A stretch of DNA of 6,717 nt, taken from Bacillota bacterium (GTDB taxonomy: Bacteria; Bacillota_A; Clostridia; Lachnospirales; Bianqueaceae). A program made the translations under genes and the position numbers. The notes below the pieces were generated by a model that saw only the letters and a program-made list of their open reading frames with translations, was not told the origin of the DNA and ran no database searches. The stretch covers positions 1 through 6,717 of the forward strand of contig JAFOIR010000204.1 of assembly GCA_017420625.1 (NCBI GenBank), in the 5' to 3' direction. Position 1 is the first letter of the stretch, and the number at the start of each line of letters is the position of its first letter. Positions 6,238 through 6,717 of this stretch are shown here, in pieces.

Positions 6238-6359
6238 ATCTCTTCCAATCTGTGGGTTGGCCATTCTTTTTGGCTTATATCTCACCCAGAGATTTCAATG
6301 AATAAAAGACTCGTCTGGGCCTGAAGTCTTCCTGACCGACTATCCTTTCCAATCTGTGG
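6238..6359. repeat. Pair of 18-nt imperfect direct repeats, 104 bp apart
   Basis: ATCTCTTCCAATCTGTGG (6238-6255) recurs as ATCCTTTCCAATCTGTGG (6342-6359), 16 of 18 identical with a shared 13-nt core TTCCAATCTGTGG. No gene lies between them. The segment between them also holds CCCAGA (6285-6290) and TCTGGG (6314-6319), able to pair. The origin is unknown; a decayed element or a duplicated binding site are both possible. Confidence 0.55.
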
Positions 6360-6392
6360 ATAAGATAGTTCGTACGGTTGATTTATCGAAAC

Positions 6393-6436
6393 CCGTCAGA
6401 ATACCCCTTCCTCTACAGGTGTGGGATGAATGACGG
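6393..6436 (+). ncRNA. Tiered stem-loop resembling an IS200/IS605-type element end or omega-RNA 3' hairpin
   Basis: The outer stem CCGTCA (6393-6398)/TGACGG (6431-6436) encloses a middle stem (AT 6401-6402 and CCC 6404-6406 with GGGAT 6423-6427) and an apical stem CCT (6410-6412)/AGG (6417-6419) with a 4-nt loop. From memory, the pattern ACCCC...CTCT...AGGTG-GGG-TGAATGAC resembles right ends of TnpB elements, where the guide-RNA scaffold ends. Here it lies upstream of a tnpB start, so it may be a remnant of another copy or the left-end structure of this one. The fold is visible; the identity is inference. Confidence 0.35.
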
Positions 6437-6478
6437 CCTTCAGTTTAAACTCAATAACGACAATATCGTAGTTTTCTC

Positions 6479-6507
6479 TTGCCTGCTTTTCCGGGATATG
6501 ATATAAT
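6479..6507 (+). promoter_or_regulatory. Strong promoter for the TnpB-family gene
   Basis: TTGCCT (6479-6484) and a perfect TATAAT (6502-6507) are 17 nt apart, with an extended -10 TG at 6499-6500. The ten bases ATGATATAAT (6498-6507) are identical to those at 5463-5472 in the YdeI-family promoter. The predicted start near 6514 gives a leader of about 54 nt. Confidence 0.8.
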
Positions 6508-6538
6508 AAGCGCAACAATATGTCGCATTATAGCGCTT
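6508..6538. repeat. Inverted repeat at the tnpB transcription start
   Basis: AAGCGC (6508-6513) and GCGCTT (6533-6538) are perfect complements around 19 nt that contain a smaller ATG-TCG-CAT hairpin (6520-6528). It directly adjoins the -10 box, so it could be an operator or the subterminal palindrome recognised at the left end of an IS200/IS605-type element. Confidence 0.45.
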
Positions 6539-6567
6539 TACTCTTCGGGAAAGGAGGGGAACATACC

Positions 6568-6717
6568 TTGTATCTTACCGTAAGACAGCAGGTCAAACAT
6601 CTGTCTAAAGAAGACTTCTCTTCCTTGCGTCAGCTCTGCCGCGCAGCCAAGAATCTCACCAATGAAGCATTGTATAATGTAAGACAATATTTCTTTAGTG
6701 AAGGCGGATATCTGAGA
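6568..6717 (+). CDS. tnpB: TnpB-family RNA-guided endonuclease (IS200/IS605 accessory protein), N-terminal 50 codons
   Basis: The start of a tnpB-type gene cut by the window end. TnpB proteins are RuvC-domain nucleases guided by an RNA transcribed from the 3' end of their own element; they help keep copies of the transposon in place and are ancestral to Cas12. The frame is open from TTG 6568 to base 6717 and begins YLTVRQQVKHLSKEDF (2-17), then LCRAAKNLTNEALYNVRQYF (23-42), the conserved N-terminal region of Firmicutes TnpB. TTG is chosen because AAGGAGG (6551-6557) lies 10 bases upstream, the conserved start lines up there, and no ATG occurs in that frame nearby. The catalytic Asp-Glu-Asp residues and the zinc finger would lie beyond the window, so intactness cannot be judged. 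No TnpA (Y1 transposase) gene is seen upstream, so the element may be of the tnpB-only type. Confidence 0.85.
   Translation, partial: MYLTVRQQVKHLSKEDFSSLRQLCRAAKNLTNEALYNVRQYFFSEGGYLR

Noticed and set aside
6108..6305. 65-codon + strand frame after the YdeI-family gene
   Set aside because: It runs through two strong hairpins, has no Shine-Dalgarno and resembles no family; chance opening in an intergenic segment.
6125..6440. CRISPR array
   Set aside because: Only two imperfect repeat copies 104 bp apart; no regular repeat-spacer pattern and no cas genes.

Overview
The window reads as chromosomal DNA from a Gram-positive, probably gut-associated anaerobe of the Bacillota (Clostridia or Erysipelotrichia-like). 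This is inferred from roughly balanced base composition, strong AGGAGG-type ribosome binding sites, a glycoside hydrolase family 3 enzyme with the reversed domain order known from rumen and gut Firmicutes, a Firmicutes-type ABC exporter pair, and a TnpB of the type common in these bacteria. I cannot name genus or species. All supported genes lie on the + strand.

Layout: (1) 2-1414 is the 3' part of a GH3 glycosidase gene entering from the left, ending at a strong hairpin (1434-1478). (2) 1507-4310 is a probable operon: an ABC ATPase (1507-2214), its multi-spanning permease starting at the base after the ATPase stop (2215-3810), and an unrecognised charged 151-residue protein (3855-4310), closed by a textbook intrinsic terminator (4334-4370). 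(3) 4457-5443 encodes a 328-residue protein made of two tandem SnoaL/NTF2-like domains. (4) 5535-6095 encodes a YdeI/OmdA-family protein behind its own near-consensus promoter, with a perfect 15-bp palindrome in the leader. (5) 6096-6567 has no credible gene. It holds terminator-like hairpins, an 18-nt imperfect direct repeat, a tiered stem-loop resembling the ends of IS200/IS605-type elements, and a strong promoter. (6) 6568 to the window end is the first 50 codons of a TnpB-family RNA-guided nuclease gene with a TTG start.

The left part is ordinary metabolism and export: sugar hydrolysis and a two-gene ABC exporter of unknown substrate. The small-protein genes in the middle are single units with no obvious pathway link to each other. 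The right end is the edge of a mobile element. It is the most promising part for new biology, because the 470-bp leader carries several structures that no gene explains. Apart from that I see no evidence for an undescribed multi-gene system here.
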